Below, piece after piece: positions 25,490-33,931 of a stretch of 64,000 nucleotides of DNA (the first letter of the stretch is position 1; the number at the start of each line of letters is the position of its first letter). The notes below the pieces were generated by a model. That model ran no database searches. It had not been told where the DNA came from and worked only from the letters and a program-made list of their open reading frames with translations. The stretch covers positions 57,317 to 121,316 of the forward strand of contig NZ_CYSB01000035.1 in the NCBI RefSeq assembly GCF_001458255.1, written 5' to 3'. A program made the position numbers and the translations under genes. The stretch is from Thalassovita autumnalis. GTDB taxonomy: Bacteria > Pseudomonadota > Alphaproteobacteria > Rhodobacterales > Rhodobacteraceae.

Positions 25490-27339
25490 CTTCTGGGCCT
25501 GCGGGCGAAAATGTGACGCCGGTTGTTCTGGCGCTGAGCACCTCGGGCGAGGCGGTGGCGCATCAAGTGGCGGCGGTTCTGGGTGCTGAGGTGCACGGCC
25601 GTGAGGGTCGTGTGGCAGAGGCGGATGCCTTTTTCCCCAATGCGCTGGACCATGCGCGGGATCTGTTTGCCGCCGGTGTGCCGGTGGTCGGCGTCTGTGC
25701 CAGCGGCATCTTGATCCGCGCGGTTGCGCCATTGCTGAGTGACAAACGGGTGGAGCCGCCGGTTGTGTCGGTGTCTGATGACGGGTCCGTTGTGGTGCCG
25801 CTTCTGGGCGGACATCGCGGCGCCAACCGTCTGGCCGGTGAGATCGCTGCGGCGCTGGAGGCGACGGCGGCTGTGACCACGGCAGGCGATGTGGCCATGG
25901 GCGTCGCGCTGGATGAACCGCCGCAGGGCTGGGTTCTGGCCAACCCCGAAAACGCTAAGGCGGCGATGGCGGCCTTGCTGTCGGGCGCTGGTGCTACGTT
26001 GGTAGGCGAGGCGGTTGGCGCGGCTGGCTGGCTTGCGGATCTGCCGAAAGGTGACGGGGTGACCATTCACTGCACTGTGGCGCCTGTTGAGGTGACTGAG
26101 GAGACCACGCTGGTCTTCCACCCGCAGCGTGCCATTCTGGGTGTTGGCTGTTCGCGCAACTGTCCTGCGGAAGAGCTGGATGGTCTGGTCGCAGAGCTGC
26201 TGGCGGATGCGGGCGTTGCACCCGGCGCAATGGCGGCCATCGCCACGGCAGACCTGAAAGCGGATGAGCCTGCGATGAACGCGCTGGCGGCGAAGTTCAA
26301 CGTGCCACTGCGCCTGTTCACGGCGGCGGAGCTGGACGCGGAAACCCCGCGTTGCGCCACCACATCCGAGGTGGTTTTTGCCGAGATCGGCACCCACGGC
26401 GTGGCCGAAAACGCGGCCTTGGCCGCGGGGGGCGCAGCTGTGACGCTGACCCATCCGAAACGCAAAACCGCCATGGGCACTGCAGCGCTGGCGATGGCTG
26501 AGGCCCCTGTGACCGCAGTGGCGGGCCGCGCCCGTGGCCGTCTGTCGGTTGTGGGCATTGGCCCGGGTCAGGCCAGCTGGCGCACGCCCGAGGTGTCGCG
26601 CCTGGTGGCCGAGGCGGAAGAGCTGGTCGGCTATGGCCTCTACATTGATCTGCTGGGGCCATTGGCGGCGGGCAAGGAACGGTCCGATTTCCCGCTGGGC
26701 GGCGAAGAGGCGCGGTGCCGTTATGCGTTGGAACAGGCGGCGAAGGGCAAGAACGTGGCGCTGGTCTGCTCGGGCGATGCGGGCATCTATGCGATGGGCG
26801 CGCTGGTCTTTGAATTACTGGATCGCGGGCCGGAGGAACATGGCGTCTCTGACGCGGCGCACCGCGTGGAGGTTGTCTGTTCGCCGGGTGTTTCGGCACT
26901 GCAAGGGGCTGCGGCACGGGCCGGAGCGCCTTTGGGGCATGACTTCTGCACCATTTCGCTGTCCGATCTGCTGACCCCGCGTGATGACATCCTGCGCCGG
27001 TTGAAAGCGGCGGCGGAGGGCGATTTTGTCATTGCCTTCTACAACCCTGTCTCCAAAACCCGCCGGACCCTGCTGGCCGAGGCGCGCGAGATCCTGTTGC
27101 AGCATCGCCCGGCCGATACACCGGTGATGCTGGCCTCGTCCCTGGGGCGGCCTGAGGAACATGTGCGCTATCGCCGTTTGGACCAGCTGGAGGTCGATGA
27201 AGTCGATATGCTGACCGTGGTTCTGATCGGCTCCAGCAATTCACGACTGGCGGAGCTGGGCGAAGGCCCCCGCATGTTCACGCCGCGCGGCTATGCGCGC
27301 AAAATTGATGGCGATCTGGCCGAGAAGGCAGCGCAGTGA
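25480..27339 (+). CDS. cobJ: CbiG-CobJ fusion: cobalamin biosynthesis protein / precorrin-3B C17-methyltransferase
   Basis: A 619-residue fusion. Residues about 12-320 are CbiG-like: a central GVCASGILIRAVAPLL block and GGHRGANRLAGEIA, then a CbiG C-terminal/CobE-like domain with VGVGCSRNC and ADLKADEPAM. Residues about 350-605 are CobJ (CbiH), which contracts the ring while methylating C17: LSVVGIGPGQASWRTPEV, CSGDAGIYAMGALVFELL, VCSPGVSALQGAAARAGAPLGHDFCTISLSD split by short turns. CbiG opens the delta-lactone in the cobalt-early route, so its presence in front of CobJ is notable. It overlaps cobI by 10 bp. Confidence 0.93.
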   Translation: MAVTSGPAGENVTPVVLALSTSGEAVAHQVAAVLGAEVHGREGRVAEADAFFPNALDHARDLFAAGVPVVGVCASGILIRAVAPLLSDKRVEPPVVSVSDDGSVVVPLLGGHRGANRLAGEIAAALEATAAVTTAGDVAMGVALDEPPQGWVLANPENAKAAMAALLSGAGATLVGEAVGAAGWLADLPKGDGVTIHCTVAPVEVTEETTLVFHPQRAILGVGCSRNCPAEELDGLVAELLADAGVAPGAMAAIATADLKADEPAMNALAAKFNVPLRLFTAAELDAETPRCATTSEVVFAEIGTHGVAENAALAAGGAAVTLTHPKRKTAMGTAALAMAEAPVTAVAGRARGRLSVVGIGPGQASWRTPEVSRLVAEAEELVGYGLYIDLLGPLAAGKERSDFPLGGEEARCRYALEQAAKGKNVALVCSGDAGIYAMGALVFELLDRGPEEHGVSDAAHRVEVVCSPGVSALQGAAARAGAPLGHDFCTISLSDLLTPRDDILRRLKAAAEGDFVIAFYNPVSKTRRTLLAEAREILLQHRPADTPVMLASSLGRPEEHVRYRRLDQLEVDEVDMLTVVLIGSSNSRLAELGEGPRMFTPRGYARKIDGDLAEKAAQ

Positions 27340-27360
27340 GTATTTTTGGCAAGATGAAAG
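27338..27360 (+). repeat. Possible variant of the dispersed intergenic motif, copy D
   Basis: GAGTATTTTTGG then CAAGATGAAAG, starting inside the cobJ stop codon and running to the cobM ribosome site. It shares the GAGTATTT start and GATGAAAG end with copies A-C but lacks the ATCATTG core, so it may be a different common intergenic sequence of this group. Confidence 0.35.
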
Positions 27361-27373
27361 AGGGGCGCGGGGC

Positions 27374-28165
27374 ATGACCGTTTACTTTATTGGCGCGGGG
27401 CCGGGCGATCCCGAATTGCTGACGAAAAAGGCCGAGCGGGTGATTGGTGAGTGCCCCGTTTGCCTCTATGCGGGCTCCTTGGTGCCGCCGGAGGTGGTGG
27501 CCTGCGCCCCGGAAGGGGCGCGGGTGCTGGACACGGCGCCGATGACGCTGGATGAGACCCATGCCGAGATCGTGGCGGCCCATGCCAAGGGGCAGGATGT
27601 GGCGCGGGTGCATTCTGGCGATCCGTCGCTTTATGGCGCAATTGCCGAACAGATCCGCCGATTGCAGGCCGAAGATATCCGCTATGAGATCATCCCCGGC
27701 GTGCCGGCCTACGCCGCAATGGCTGCAGCCCTTGGGCAGGAGTTGACCATCCCTGAGGTGGCGCAGTCGATCGTGCTAACCCGGGTGTCGATGAAATCGA
27801 CCTCGATGCCGGAAGGCGAGACCTTAGAAAACTTCGCCCGTACCGGCGCGACACTGGCGATCCATCTGGGGATCCGCAACTTGCGTGAGATTGAGCGCCA
27901 GCTGGTGCCCTATTATGGCGCGGAGTGTCCGGTTGTGGTGGGCTACCGCGTCGGCTGGCCGGATGAGATGTTCATCAAAGGCACGCTGAGCGACATTCGC
28001 AAAAAAGTGCGGGCGGAAAAGATCACCCGCACCGCTTTGATCCTGGTGGGGCCGGCACTTGGCACGGTTCGTGATTTCAAAGACTCAGCCCTCTATGATC
28101 CGAAGATGCCGCATGTGCTGCGTCCGGTGGAGGGAGCGGTCTTGGAAGAGCCGATCGACGAGTGA
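27374..28165 (+). CDS. cobM: Precorrin-4 C11-methyltransferase
   Basis: A 263-residue tetrapyrrole methylase (CobM/CbiF) adding the C11 methyl to precorrin-4. Seen are TVYFIGAGPGDPELLTKKA, CLYAGSLVPPEVV, RVHSGDPSLYGAIAEQ, EIIPGVPAYAAMAAALGQELT (split at the GVPA turn) and GYRVGWPDEMFIKGTL. ATG at 27374 has AGAGGGGCGCGGGGC upstream; the longer frame from 27293 reads back through cobJ. Last gene of the cob operon here; cobK, cobF, cobA and cobB/cobQ are not in the window. Confidence 0.95.
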   Translation: MTVYFIGAGPGDPELLTKKAERVIGECPVCLYAGSLVPPEVVACAPEGARVLDTAPMTLDETHAEIVAAHAKGQDVARVHSGDPSLYGAIAEQIRRLQAEDIRYEIIPGVPAYAAMAAALGQELTIPEVAQSIVLTRVSMKSTSMPEGETLENFARTGATLAIHLGIRNLREIERQLVPYYGAECPVVVGYRVGWPDEMFIKGTLSDIRKKVRAEKITRTALILVGPALGTVRDFKDSALYDPKMPHVLRPVEGAVLEEPIDE

Positions 28166-28233
28166 GATTTCGTCAAAGGTTTACTTGACCTTAACTGGAA
28201 ATCCCCCATTTTGGGGCCAGAAGGAGGAGCGAA

Positions 28234-28587
28234 ATGACGACATTTCTGCCCAAAGAGGTTCAGGCCGGTCTGGATGCTGCACGCAAGAAAGACCAGAAAC
28301 GCAACAGCCGTATGTTGGTGGAGGCCGATGGCCAGACCTATCGTGTGCTGCGATTCTGGGAAACCGGCTTTGCGCTGGATGCGGACTCCGCGCCGCATCT
28401 GCGTGGCTTTGTGGATCTGTTTGACCGGGGTGAGCACCTCTATCAATGTCTGATCCTTGCCTCGGAAGAAGAGGCCGGGGAGATGTGTTATGAATTCAAA
28501 CGCCTCACCGCGATCCACGGCAAGCCGCCGGCGGATTTCGTGCAAGAGGATCATGAGGTCATTGCGCTCCTGGGGCATCAAAGCTGA
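28234..28587 (+). CDS. Conserved hypothetical cytosolic protein
   Basis: A 117-residue soluble protein with an excellent ribosome site (AAGGAGGAGCGAA before ATG). The N-terminus is basic (AARKKDQKRNSRM), followed by a compact alpha/beta pattern (YRVLRFWETGFALD, LRGFVDLFDRGEHLYQCLI) and FKRLTAIHGKPPADF. No catalytic motif recognised. I believe it is widespread in Rhodobacteraceae but cannot name a family. It follows cobM by 68 bp that include a possible TTGACC box, and ends at a good terminator. Confidence 0.75.
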   Translation: MTTFLPKEVQAGLDAARKKDQKRNSRMLVEADGQTYRVLRFWETGFALDADSAPHLRGFVDLFDRGEHLYQCLILASEEEAGEMCYEFKRLTAIHGKPPADFVQEDHEVIALLGHQS

Positions 28588-28623
28588 GCCCAGGCGTTTC
28601 TGGTGCGTTTTCGCTGAATGAAG

Positions 28624-28652
28624 CGGCTCCAACTGGGGCCGATTTTGTTTTT
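28624..28652 (+). terminator. Intrinsic terminator after the hypothetical gene
   Basis: Hairpin CGGCTCC AACT GGGGCCG (one wobble or bulge) followed by ATTTTGTTTTT. Probably the end of the transcript carrying the gene at 28234 and perhaps the cob operon. Confidence 0.7.
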
Positions 28653-28702
28653 GGGGTTTGGCGATACGCCGGGGTTTTTTACTAGAACCCAACCGTGTTG
28701 CC

Positions 28703-28730
28703 CCCCTATCTGGGGTGCTACAGATAGGGG
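28703..28730. other. Perfect stem-loop in the 28.6-28.8 kb intergenic region
   Basis: CCCCTATCTG, loop GGGTGCTA, CAGATAGGGG: a perfect 10-bp stem with no T tract on either side, so not a plain terminator. It lies between two convergent transcription units that already have terminators. Function unknown. Confidence 0.5.
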
Positions 28731-28775
28731 CAGGCGGGCTAGCCGGCAGAAGGGACGTGGCAACCGGCCGCATGC

Positions 28776-28804
28776 AAAGGCCCCCGCGATGATCCGCAGG
28801 GGCC
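28776..28804 (-). terminator. Intrinsic terminator of patB
   Basis: Minus-strand stem GGCCCC-TGCG / CGCG-GGGGCC around loop GATCAT, followed by TTTG. It lies 27 bp after the patB stop. The T tract is short, so efficiency is uncertain. Confidence 0.6.
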
Positions 28805-28830
28805 GGTCTGATTGGGCGCGAGATTTGGGG

Positions 28831-30000
28831 TTACTGCAGATCGCCGAAGGCGGCCTGCATCCGCTTCACCGCTTCTTCGACATGTGCGCGCGGGGTCGCC
28901 AGGTTGAAGCGCAGGAAGTTTTCGCCGCCAGATCCGAAGGTTGGGCCCTGGTTCACCGCGATCTTCGCCTCCTTGGAGACACGATCGGTAAACTCTTCCC
29001 GCGCCATTCCGGTGCCCGAGAAATCAACCCAGGCCAGATAGGTGGCTTCCATCTTCATTGAGGCGAGACCGGGAATGGCGTTGATGCCCGCATCAAAGAT
29101 CTGCCGGTTGCCGTCGATGTATTCCAGCACCGCATCGGCCCATTTGGCGCCTTCCGGGGAATAGGCGGCTTCGGTCATATGCAGACCGAAGGAGTTGGGC
29201 GACAGACCAAGGCTCGCCATCCGGGCGGCAAATTTGGCGCGCAGTTTTTCGTCGGGGATGATGACATTGCCACAATGGGTGCCGGCGATGTTGAAGGTCT
29301 TGGAGGTGGCGGTCATCATGATCAGCCGCTCTTCGGCGCCGGCCACATTGGCCATCGGCGTGTGGGTCACACCTGGGTAGACCAGATCGTGGTGGATCTC
29401 ATCCGAGACCAGGATCAGATCGTGGCGTTTGGCGAAGGCCACCACACCTTCCAGTTCGTCGCGGGTCCAGACCCGGCCACCGGGGTTATGCGGTGAGCAG
29501 AGGATGACCATCTTCTCAGAGCCATCAAGCTGCTGGTCCCAGGCGTCAAAGTCCATTTCATAGCGGCCATCAACATTGCGCAGATCACATTCCACCACAC
29601 GGCGGTTGTTGGCGCGGATCACCTTGGCGAAGGCGTGATAAACCGGTGTCATCAGAACCACGCCATCACCCGGCGCGGTGAAGGTATCGACGCAGATCGC
29701 GGTGCCATTGACCAGACCATGGGTGGTGAAAATCCACGATGGATCCACTTTCCAGCCGTGGCGGTTTTCCATCCACCAGCAGATCGCGTTGCGATAGCTG
29801 GCGTCATCGCCGTAATAGCCATAGATGCCGTGATCAGCCATCGCCTTGACCGCATCCTGAATGACATCCGCGGCTTTGAAATCCATATCGGCAACCCACA
29901 TGGACAGCCCGTCTTCGGGGGAAACGCCATAGAGGGTCTCCATCATGTCCCATTTGACGGAATGGCTGCCAACTCGGTTGTGGATCTCATCGAAATTCAT
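28831..30000 (-). CDS. patB: PatB/MalY-type PLP C-S lyase (cystathionine beta-lyase)
   Basis: A 389-residue fold-type I PLP enzyme cleaving the C-S bond of cystathionine or cysteine conjugates to pyruvate, ammonia and a thiol. Class features: N-terminal HNRVGSHSVKWD, MWVADMDF, the CSPHNPGGRVW substrate loop, the PLP-ring aspartate in LVSDEIHHDL and the Schiff-base lysine in TATSKTFNIAG. The start is the ATG at 30000 with GAGGGAGA upstream; the frame to 30240 is a leader artefact. Whether it serves methionine synthesis or a special sulfur pathway cannot be told; no such genes are adjacent. Confidence 0.92.
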   Translation of the reverse strand: MNFDEIHNRVGSHSVKWDMMETLYGVSPEDGLSMWVADMDFKAADVIQDAVKAMADHGIYGYYGDDASYRNAICWWMENRHGWKVDPSWIFTTHGLVNGTAICVDTFTAPGDGVVLMTPVYHAFAKVIRANNRRVVECDLRNVDGRYEMDFDAWDQQLDGSEKMVILCSPHNPGGRVWTRDELEGVVAFAKRHDLILVSDEIHHDLVYPGVTHTPMANVAGAEERLIMMTATSKTFNIAGTHCGNVIIPDEKLRAKFAARMASLGLSPNSFGLHMTEAAYSPEGAKWADAVLEYIDGNRQIFDAGINAIPGLASMKMEATYLAWVDFSGTGMAREEFTDRVSKEAKIAVNQGPTFGSGGENFLRFNLATPRAHVEEAVKRMQAAFGDLQ

Positions 30001-30256
30001 ACGGGTCTCCCTCAGGGTATGCGGTGGTCTTGTGCGGTTCTTGGGTGGCCTGAAAGGGCCGCCGGATCGGGGCGAGCCTAGGGGCAGATGGGGGGCGGCA
30101 GCAAGGTGGCAATTGGCGCTTTCCTGTGGATTGACGCACAGCCATCGCAGCCCAGCCCTGCAGCAATGCAGGCTGCCCGTATTTTCACGGTAAAACCCTA
30201 CGGCGCTTGGGGATTGACCCATTGCGTGATGCCCTCCCATCGCCTACATCAACGCC

Positions 30257-30772
30257 ATGAAACGCAAGATCCTGATCCATCCCGACCCCCGCCTGAAAAA
30301 GCTCTGTGATCCGGTCGCAGACATGAGCGACGAATTGCGCACGCTGGCAGAGGATATGCTGGAAACCATGTATGACGCGCCGGGCATTGGGTTGGCCGCG
30401 CCACAGATCGGTGTGCTGCAACGGGTGATCACGCTGGATTGCACCACGCAGGAAGAAGAGAACAGCCCGCTGGTGATGTTCAATCCTGAAATTGTGGCCG
30501 CTTCGGATGAGACATCCAGCTACGAAGAGGGCTGCTTGTCGATCCCGGATCAGTTCGCCGAAGTGACCCGCCCTGCCGAGGTGACGGTGCGCTGGATGGA
30601 TGTGGATGGCAAGGAACAGGAACGTACCTTTGCCGACCTCTGGGCGACCTGTGTGCAGCATGAGATTGACCATCTGGATGGCAAGCTGTTCATCGATTAT
30701 CTGAAGCCGCTGAAGCGCCAGATGATCACTCGTAAAATGCAGAAGCTGAAACGCGAACTGGCGCGGGGCTAA
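30257..30772 (+). CDS. def: Peptide deformylase (canonical)
   Basis: A 171-residue metalloenzyme removing the formyl group from nascent N-terminal fMet. All three motifs are intact: GIGLAAPQ (43-50), EGCLS with metal-binding Cys93, and HEIDH (His135, catalytic Glu136, His139). First of three tandem deformylase-like genes ahead of fmt, the enzyme that adds the formyl group to Met-tRNA. Confidence 0.97.
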   Translation: MKRKILIHPDPRLKKLCDPVADMSDELRTLAEDMLETMYDAPGIGLAAPQIGVLQRVITLDCTTQEEENSPLVMFNPEIVAASDETSSYEEGCLSIPDQFAEVTRPAEVTVRWMDVDGKEQERTFADLWATCVQHEIDHLDGKLFIDYLKPLKRQMITRKMQKLKRELARG

Positions 30773-30775
30773 GTC

Positions 30776-31276
30776 ATGGCCCAGCTAGAGATCCTGCGCT
30801 GGCCTGATCCGCGGTTGCAGCAGTCCTGCGCCCCGGTGGCGGAAGGCAGCGACCTCAGCACCCTGGCGCAGGACATGCTGGACACGATGTATGCGGCCTA
30901 TGGCAGGGGACTGGCCGGGCCGCAGGTGGGCGTGATGCAGCGGATCTTTGTGATGGATGTCACCTGGAAGGAAGGCACCCGCGCCCCGCAGGTTCTGATC
31001 AATCCCGAAATCCTTGAGGCCTCAGATCAGCTTGCAGGCGGGGAGGAGGGCTGCCTGTCGATCCCAAACGCACCCGCTGAGGTGCAGCGCCCCGCTGAAG
31101 TGGTGATGACCTGGTTTGATCTGCAGGGCCAGCGCCAGACCCGCCGGATGACAGGCTTTGAAGCAAAATGCGCCCAGCACGAGTTGGATCACCTGAACGG
31201 TGTGGTGATCTTTGACCATCTGGGCCAAGACGACCGCGCGCGGCTGGAAGCCGCCTATCAGGAGGCGCTGAAATGA
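30776..31276 (+). CDS. Peptide deformylase paralogue, probably active
   Basis: A 166-residue deformylase. Motif 1 is altered to GRGLAGPQ (43-50) but the glutamine is kept; EGCLS (Cys93) and HELDH (135-139) are intact, so metal binding and catalysis should be possible, perhaps with other substrate preference. Starts 4 bp after def and overlaps the third paralogue by ATGA. Confidence 0.92.
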   Translation: MAQLEILRWPDPRLQQSCAPVAEGSDLSTLAQDMLDTMYAAYGRGLAGPQVGVMQRIFVMDVTWKEGTRAPQVLINPEILEASDQLAGGEEGCLSIPNAPAEVQRPAEVVMTWFDLQGQRQTRRMTGFEAKCAQHELDHLNGVVIFDHLGQDDRARLEAAYQEALK

Positions 31277-31767
31277 CCGTTCGCAAATGTATCCCCTGGC
31301 CCGACAAACGCCTGCGCACCGCGGCAGAACCGGTGGCGGAAATCACCGATCACGTGCGTCAGGTCTGGGAGGATCTGATTGACACGATGTATGCGATGCC
31401 CGGCGTCGGCATGGGGGGCAATCAGATTGGCGAAATGCTGCGGCTGATCGTGGTGGATGCGACCGAGGAGGGCAATCAGGCGATCCGCATGGCCAACCCT
31501 GAGATCCTGCATGCCTCCACCCAGCCGCGTGATCATGAAGAGGCCAGCCCGAACCTCGTTGGGGTCTCGGCTAAGATCACCCGCCCCCGCGCGGTGACCG
31601 TACGCTTCATGAACGATCAGGGTGAGATGGAAGAGCGCGATTTTGTTGGGCTCTGGGCGACCTCGGTGCAGCACCAGATCGACCACATCAATGGCAAGAT
31701 GTACTTTGATCACCTGAGCAAGACCAAACGCGACATGCTGATCCGCAAGTCACGTAAAGCACGCTGA
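31273..31767 (+). CDS. Deformylase-like protein lacking catalytic residues
   Basis: A 164-residue member of the fold in which every active-site motif is changed: motif 1 reads GVGMGGNQ (44-51, Gln kept), motif 2 reads EEASPNL, so the metal-binding Cys is gone, and motif 3 reads HQIDH (134-138), so the catalytic Glu is Gln. The two motif 3 histidines remain. The frame is intact and translationally coupled to the active paralogue, so it is not decaying; a regulatory or binding role is more likely. Known families include such inactive deformylase-like proteins, but their function is unclear. Confidence 0.9.
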   Translation: MTVRKCIPWPDKRLRTAAEPVAEITDHVRQVWEDLIDTMYAMPGVGMGGNQIGEMLRLIVVDATEEGNQAIRMANPEILHASTQPRDHEEASPNLVGVSAKITRPRAVTVRFMNDQGEMEERDFVGLWATSVQHQIDHINGKMYFDHLSKTKRDMLIRKSRKAR

Positions 31768-31818
31768 GCGAGATAGAGCTGAGTCAGACTGAACTAAGCC
31801 GGACGAAGGAGCAGGACG

Positions 31819-32724
31819 ATGCGGGTAGTTTTCATGGGCACGCCGGAGTTTTCGGTGCCGGTTCTGGAGGCTTTGGTGAATGCCGGGCATGAGATCGCTG
31901 CCGTCTATTGTCAGCCCCCCCGTCAGGCTGGTCGCGGCAAGAAAGAGCGCCCAACACCGGTCCACGCCCGCGCAGCAGAACTGGGACTGGAGGTGCGCCA
32001 TCCCGTGTCACTGAAAGGTGCGGAAGAGCAAGCGGATTTTGCCGCATTGAACGCGGATGTTGCGGTCGTTGTCGCCTATGGGCTGATCCTGCCGCAGGCC
32101 ATTCTGGACGCGCCTGCACAGGGCTGTCTGAACATTCATGCCTCGCTATTGCCGCGCTGGCGTGGGGCCGCGCCGATCCATCGCGCGATCATGTCGGGCG
32201 ATGCGGAAACCGGCATCTGCATCATGCAGATGGAAGCCGGGCTGGACACCGGGCCGGTTCTCTTGCGGGAAGAAACCGCAATTGAGGCCGAAGAAACCAC
32301 CGCACAGCTGCATGACCGCCTGTCCGATATGGGCGCCGCGCTGATTGTTGAGGCGCTGGCAAAACTGCCCACGCTGACCCCAGAGGTGCAGCCTGAGGAC
32401 GGCGTCACCTACGCCAGCAAGATCGACAAGGCCGAGGCGGCAATTGACTGGTCCGCCCCTGCTGCTGAGGTCGATCGCAAGATCCGCGGCCTGTCGCCCT
32501 TCCCGGGTGCATTTGTGGAATATGACGACCAGCGCCTCAAACTCCTGGCCTCCCGTCTGGTGGATGGTGCAGGGGCGCCTGGTGAAGTGTTGGACGATCA
32601 GCTGACTGTCGCCTGTGGCAGCGGGGCGGTGCAACTCTTGCGCTTGCAACGCGCGGGCAAAGCAGCGCAGGATGCCGAGGTGTTCCTGCGCGGCCTGCCC
32701 CTGCCCAAGGGAACGCAGCTGTAA
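31819..32724 (+). CDS. fmt: Methionyl-tRNA formyltransferase
   Basis: A 301-residue enzyme that formylates initiator Met-tRNA with 10-formyl-THF. Seen are [17 protein letters not shown] at the N-terminus, the catalytic Asn/His/Asp set around [21 protein letters not shown] motif ([15 protein letters not shown]) and METGLDTG-like [11 protein letters not shown], then the linker and C-terminal OB domain beginning near [14 protein letters not shown]. The ribosome site is GAAGGAGCAGGACG. Its place after def is the common bacterial pairing. Confidence 0.97.
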   Translation: MRVVFMGTPEFSVPVLEALVNAGHEIAAVYCQPPRQAGRGKKERPTPVHARAAELGLEVRHPVSLKGAEEQADFAALNADVAVVVAYGLILPQAILDAPAQGCLNIHASLLPRWRGAAPIHRAIMSGDAETGICIMQMEAGLDTGPVLLREETAIEAEETTAQLHDRLSDMGAALIVEALAKLPTLTPEVQPEDGVTYASKIDKAEAAIDWSAPAAEVDRKIRGLSPFPGAFVEYDDQRLKLLASRLVDGAGAPGEVLDDQLTVACGSGAVQLLRLQRAGKAAQDAEVFLRGLPLPKGTQL

Positions 32725-32740
32725 CCAGAGGAGAACGCCC

Positions 32741-32977
32741 ATGTTTCCAACCTTGATCGGTACGGTGGTGATTGCCGGGATCGTGGGCTATCTGGTCGAA
32801 AAGACGGGCTTCACCCACAATGGGATCCTGCCCTCGATCATCATCTGCGTTGGCGGGGCTTTCCTGTTCTATTTTGTCCGGGTGATGTTCGGCATCAGCT
32901 TTGGCCCGCCCGGTGTCGATGCAATCCTTGCCTCGGTCGGGGCGCTGATCGTGGTGCCGACGCATTGGCGGAAATAA
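32741..32977 (+). CDS. Small membrane protein, YeaQ/YmgE-like
   Basis: A 78-residue protein with two or three hydrophobic segments (LIGTVVIAGIVGYLVEKTG, ILPSIIICVGGAFLFYFVRVMFG, VDAILASVGALIVVP). It resembles the transglycosylase-associated (GlsB/YeaQ/YmgE) membrane proteins in size and pattern, but weakly. ATG at 32741 is preceded by AGAGGAGAACGCCC. It follows fmt by 16 bp. Confidence 0.75.
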   Translation: MFPTLIGTVVIAGIVGYLVEKTGFTHNGILPSIIICVGGAFLFYFVRVMFGISFGPPGVDAILASVGALIVVPTHWRK

Positions 32978-33016
32978 GATAATAGTGGCAATGGTTTGCC
33001 CCTCAGGAGGTTCTGA

Positions 33017-33250
33017 ATGTCCATTCTGTTTCTGATCATCATCGGCGCCGCTGCCGGTGTCATCGCCACCAAGCTGATGGGGCAGGAGGCGAACCTGATC
33101 ACTACCATTGGCATCGGCATTGCCGGGGCGCTGATCGGCGGGCTGATCCTGCGGTTCCTGCTGGTTGTGACCGGCATGGCGGCAGGTCTTGTGGGCGCGA
33201 TCCTTGGCGCCATGCTGCTGATCTGGTTCTACCAGCGCTTCAAAGGCTGA
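33017..33250 (+). CDS. GlsB/YeaQ/YmgE-type small membrane protein
   Basis: A 77-residue protein with three short transmembrane stretches and the typical GAAAGVIATKLMG start and Gly-rich GIGIAGALIGGLIL segment of the transglycosylase-associated family, often stress-induced. CAGGAGG precedes the ATG. Despite the family name, no enzyme activity is expected. Confidence 0.8.
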   Translation: MSILFLIIIGAAAGVIATKLMGQEANLITTIGIGIAGALIGGLILRFLLVVTGMAAGLVGAILGAMLLIWFYQRFKG

Positions 33251-33256
33251 GGCCGC

Positions 33257-33904
33257 TTATTGCCGCGGTGGTCGGCTTTTGTAGACCGGCAGCTGCCAGC
33301 CAAAATGCAGTGACCCGGCGCGCAACCCCCAGGTGACCAATCCGCCGATCAACAGATCCCATTCACGGGCCAGTCCGGCGCTGTCGGTTAGCCCTGTGGC
33401 CAGAACCGTTGCCAGCGCCCCGGCCGCCGCAGCGGTGGCATAAAGCTCGCCCTGTGTCAGGACCAGCGGCACCTCATTGCAGACCACATCGCGCATCATG
33501 CCGCCAAAGGTGCCCGTGGCCACCCCCATCACAATCACGATGGACCAATGCGCGCCCAGATCCAGCGCCACAGCCGCCCCCGCAGGCACGGCAACCGCCA
33601 GCGCCAGACTGTCGAGCCACAGCAGTGTTCGGTAGCGGCTTTCCAACAGGTGCGCGGTGAAAAAGACCAGAGTTGCCGCGGCAACGGCCACCGCCAGGAA
33701 CCAGGGTTGGGCGATCCAGAACACCGGGTTTCTGTCCAGCAGAACATCGCGCAGGGTGCCGCCGCCAATGGCCGTCAGCGCCGCGATGAACAGAAACCCA
33801 ACCAGATCCAACTGGGCCCGGGACGCTGCAAGCGCGCCGGTCAGCGCAAAGACCAGAACCGATGCACTGTCGAGGAGGATCTGCAGGCTCAGCTGGGCGG
33901 GCAT
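33257..33904 (-). CDS. TRIC/UPF0126-family membrane protein (YicG-like)
   Basis: A 215-residue protein with about seven transmembrane helices built as two repeats. Each repeat carries the family glycine/arginine motif: GGGTLRDVLL and GGMMRDVVCNEVP. Bacterial relatives are described as TRIC-type cation channels or, for YicG-like members, as glycine-linked transporters; the substrate here is not known. It converges on the small membrane protein gene with 6 bp between stops. Confidence 0.88.
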   Translation of the reverse strand: MPAQLSLQILLDSASVLVFALTGALAASRAQLDLVGFLFIAALTAIGGGTLRDVLLDRNPVFWIAQPWFLAVAVAAATLVFFTAHLLESRYRTLLWLDSLALAVAVPAGAAVALDLGAHWSIVIVMGVATGTFGGMMRDVVCNEVPLVLTQGELYATAAAAGALATVLATGLTDSAGLAREWDLLIGGLVTWGLRAGSLHFGWQLPVYKSRPPRQ

Positions 33905-33931
33905 CGGGTGTCCTTTGGGGTGAAGGGGGGC

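Noticed and set aside
25441..26454. 337-codon minus-strand frame opposite cbiG-cobJ
   Set aside because: Low-complexity Arg/His-rich translation, no ribosome site, and the sense strand is well supported.
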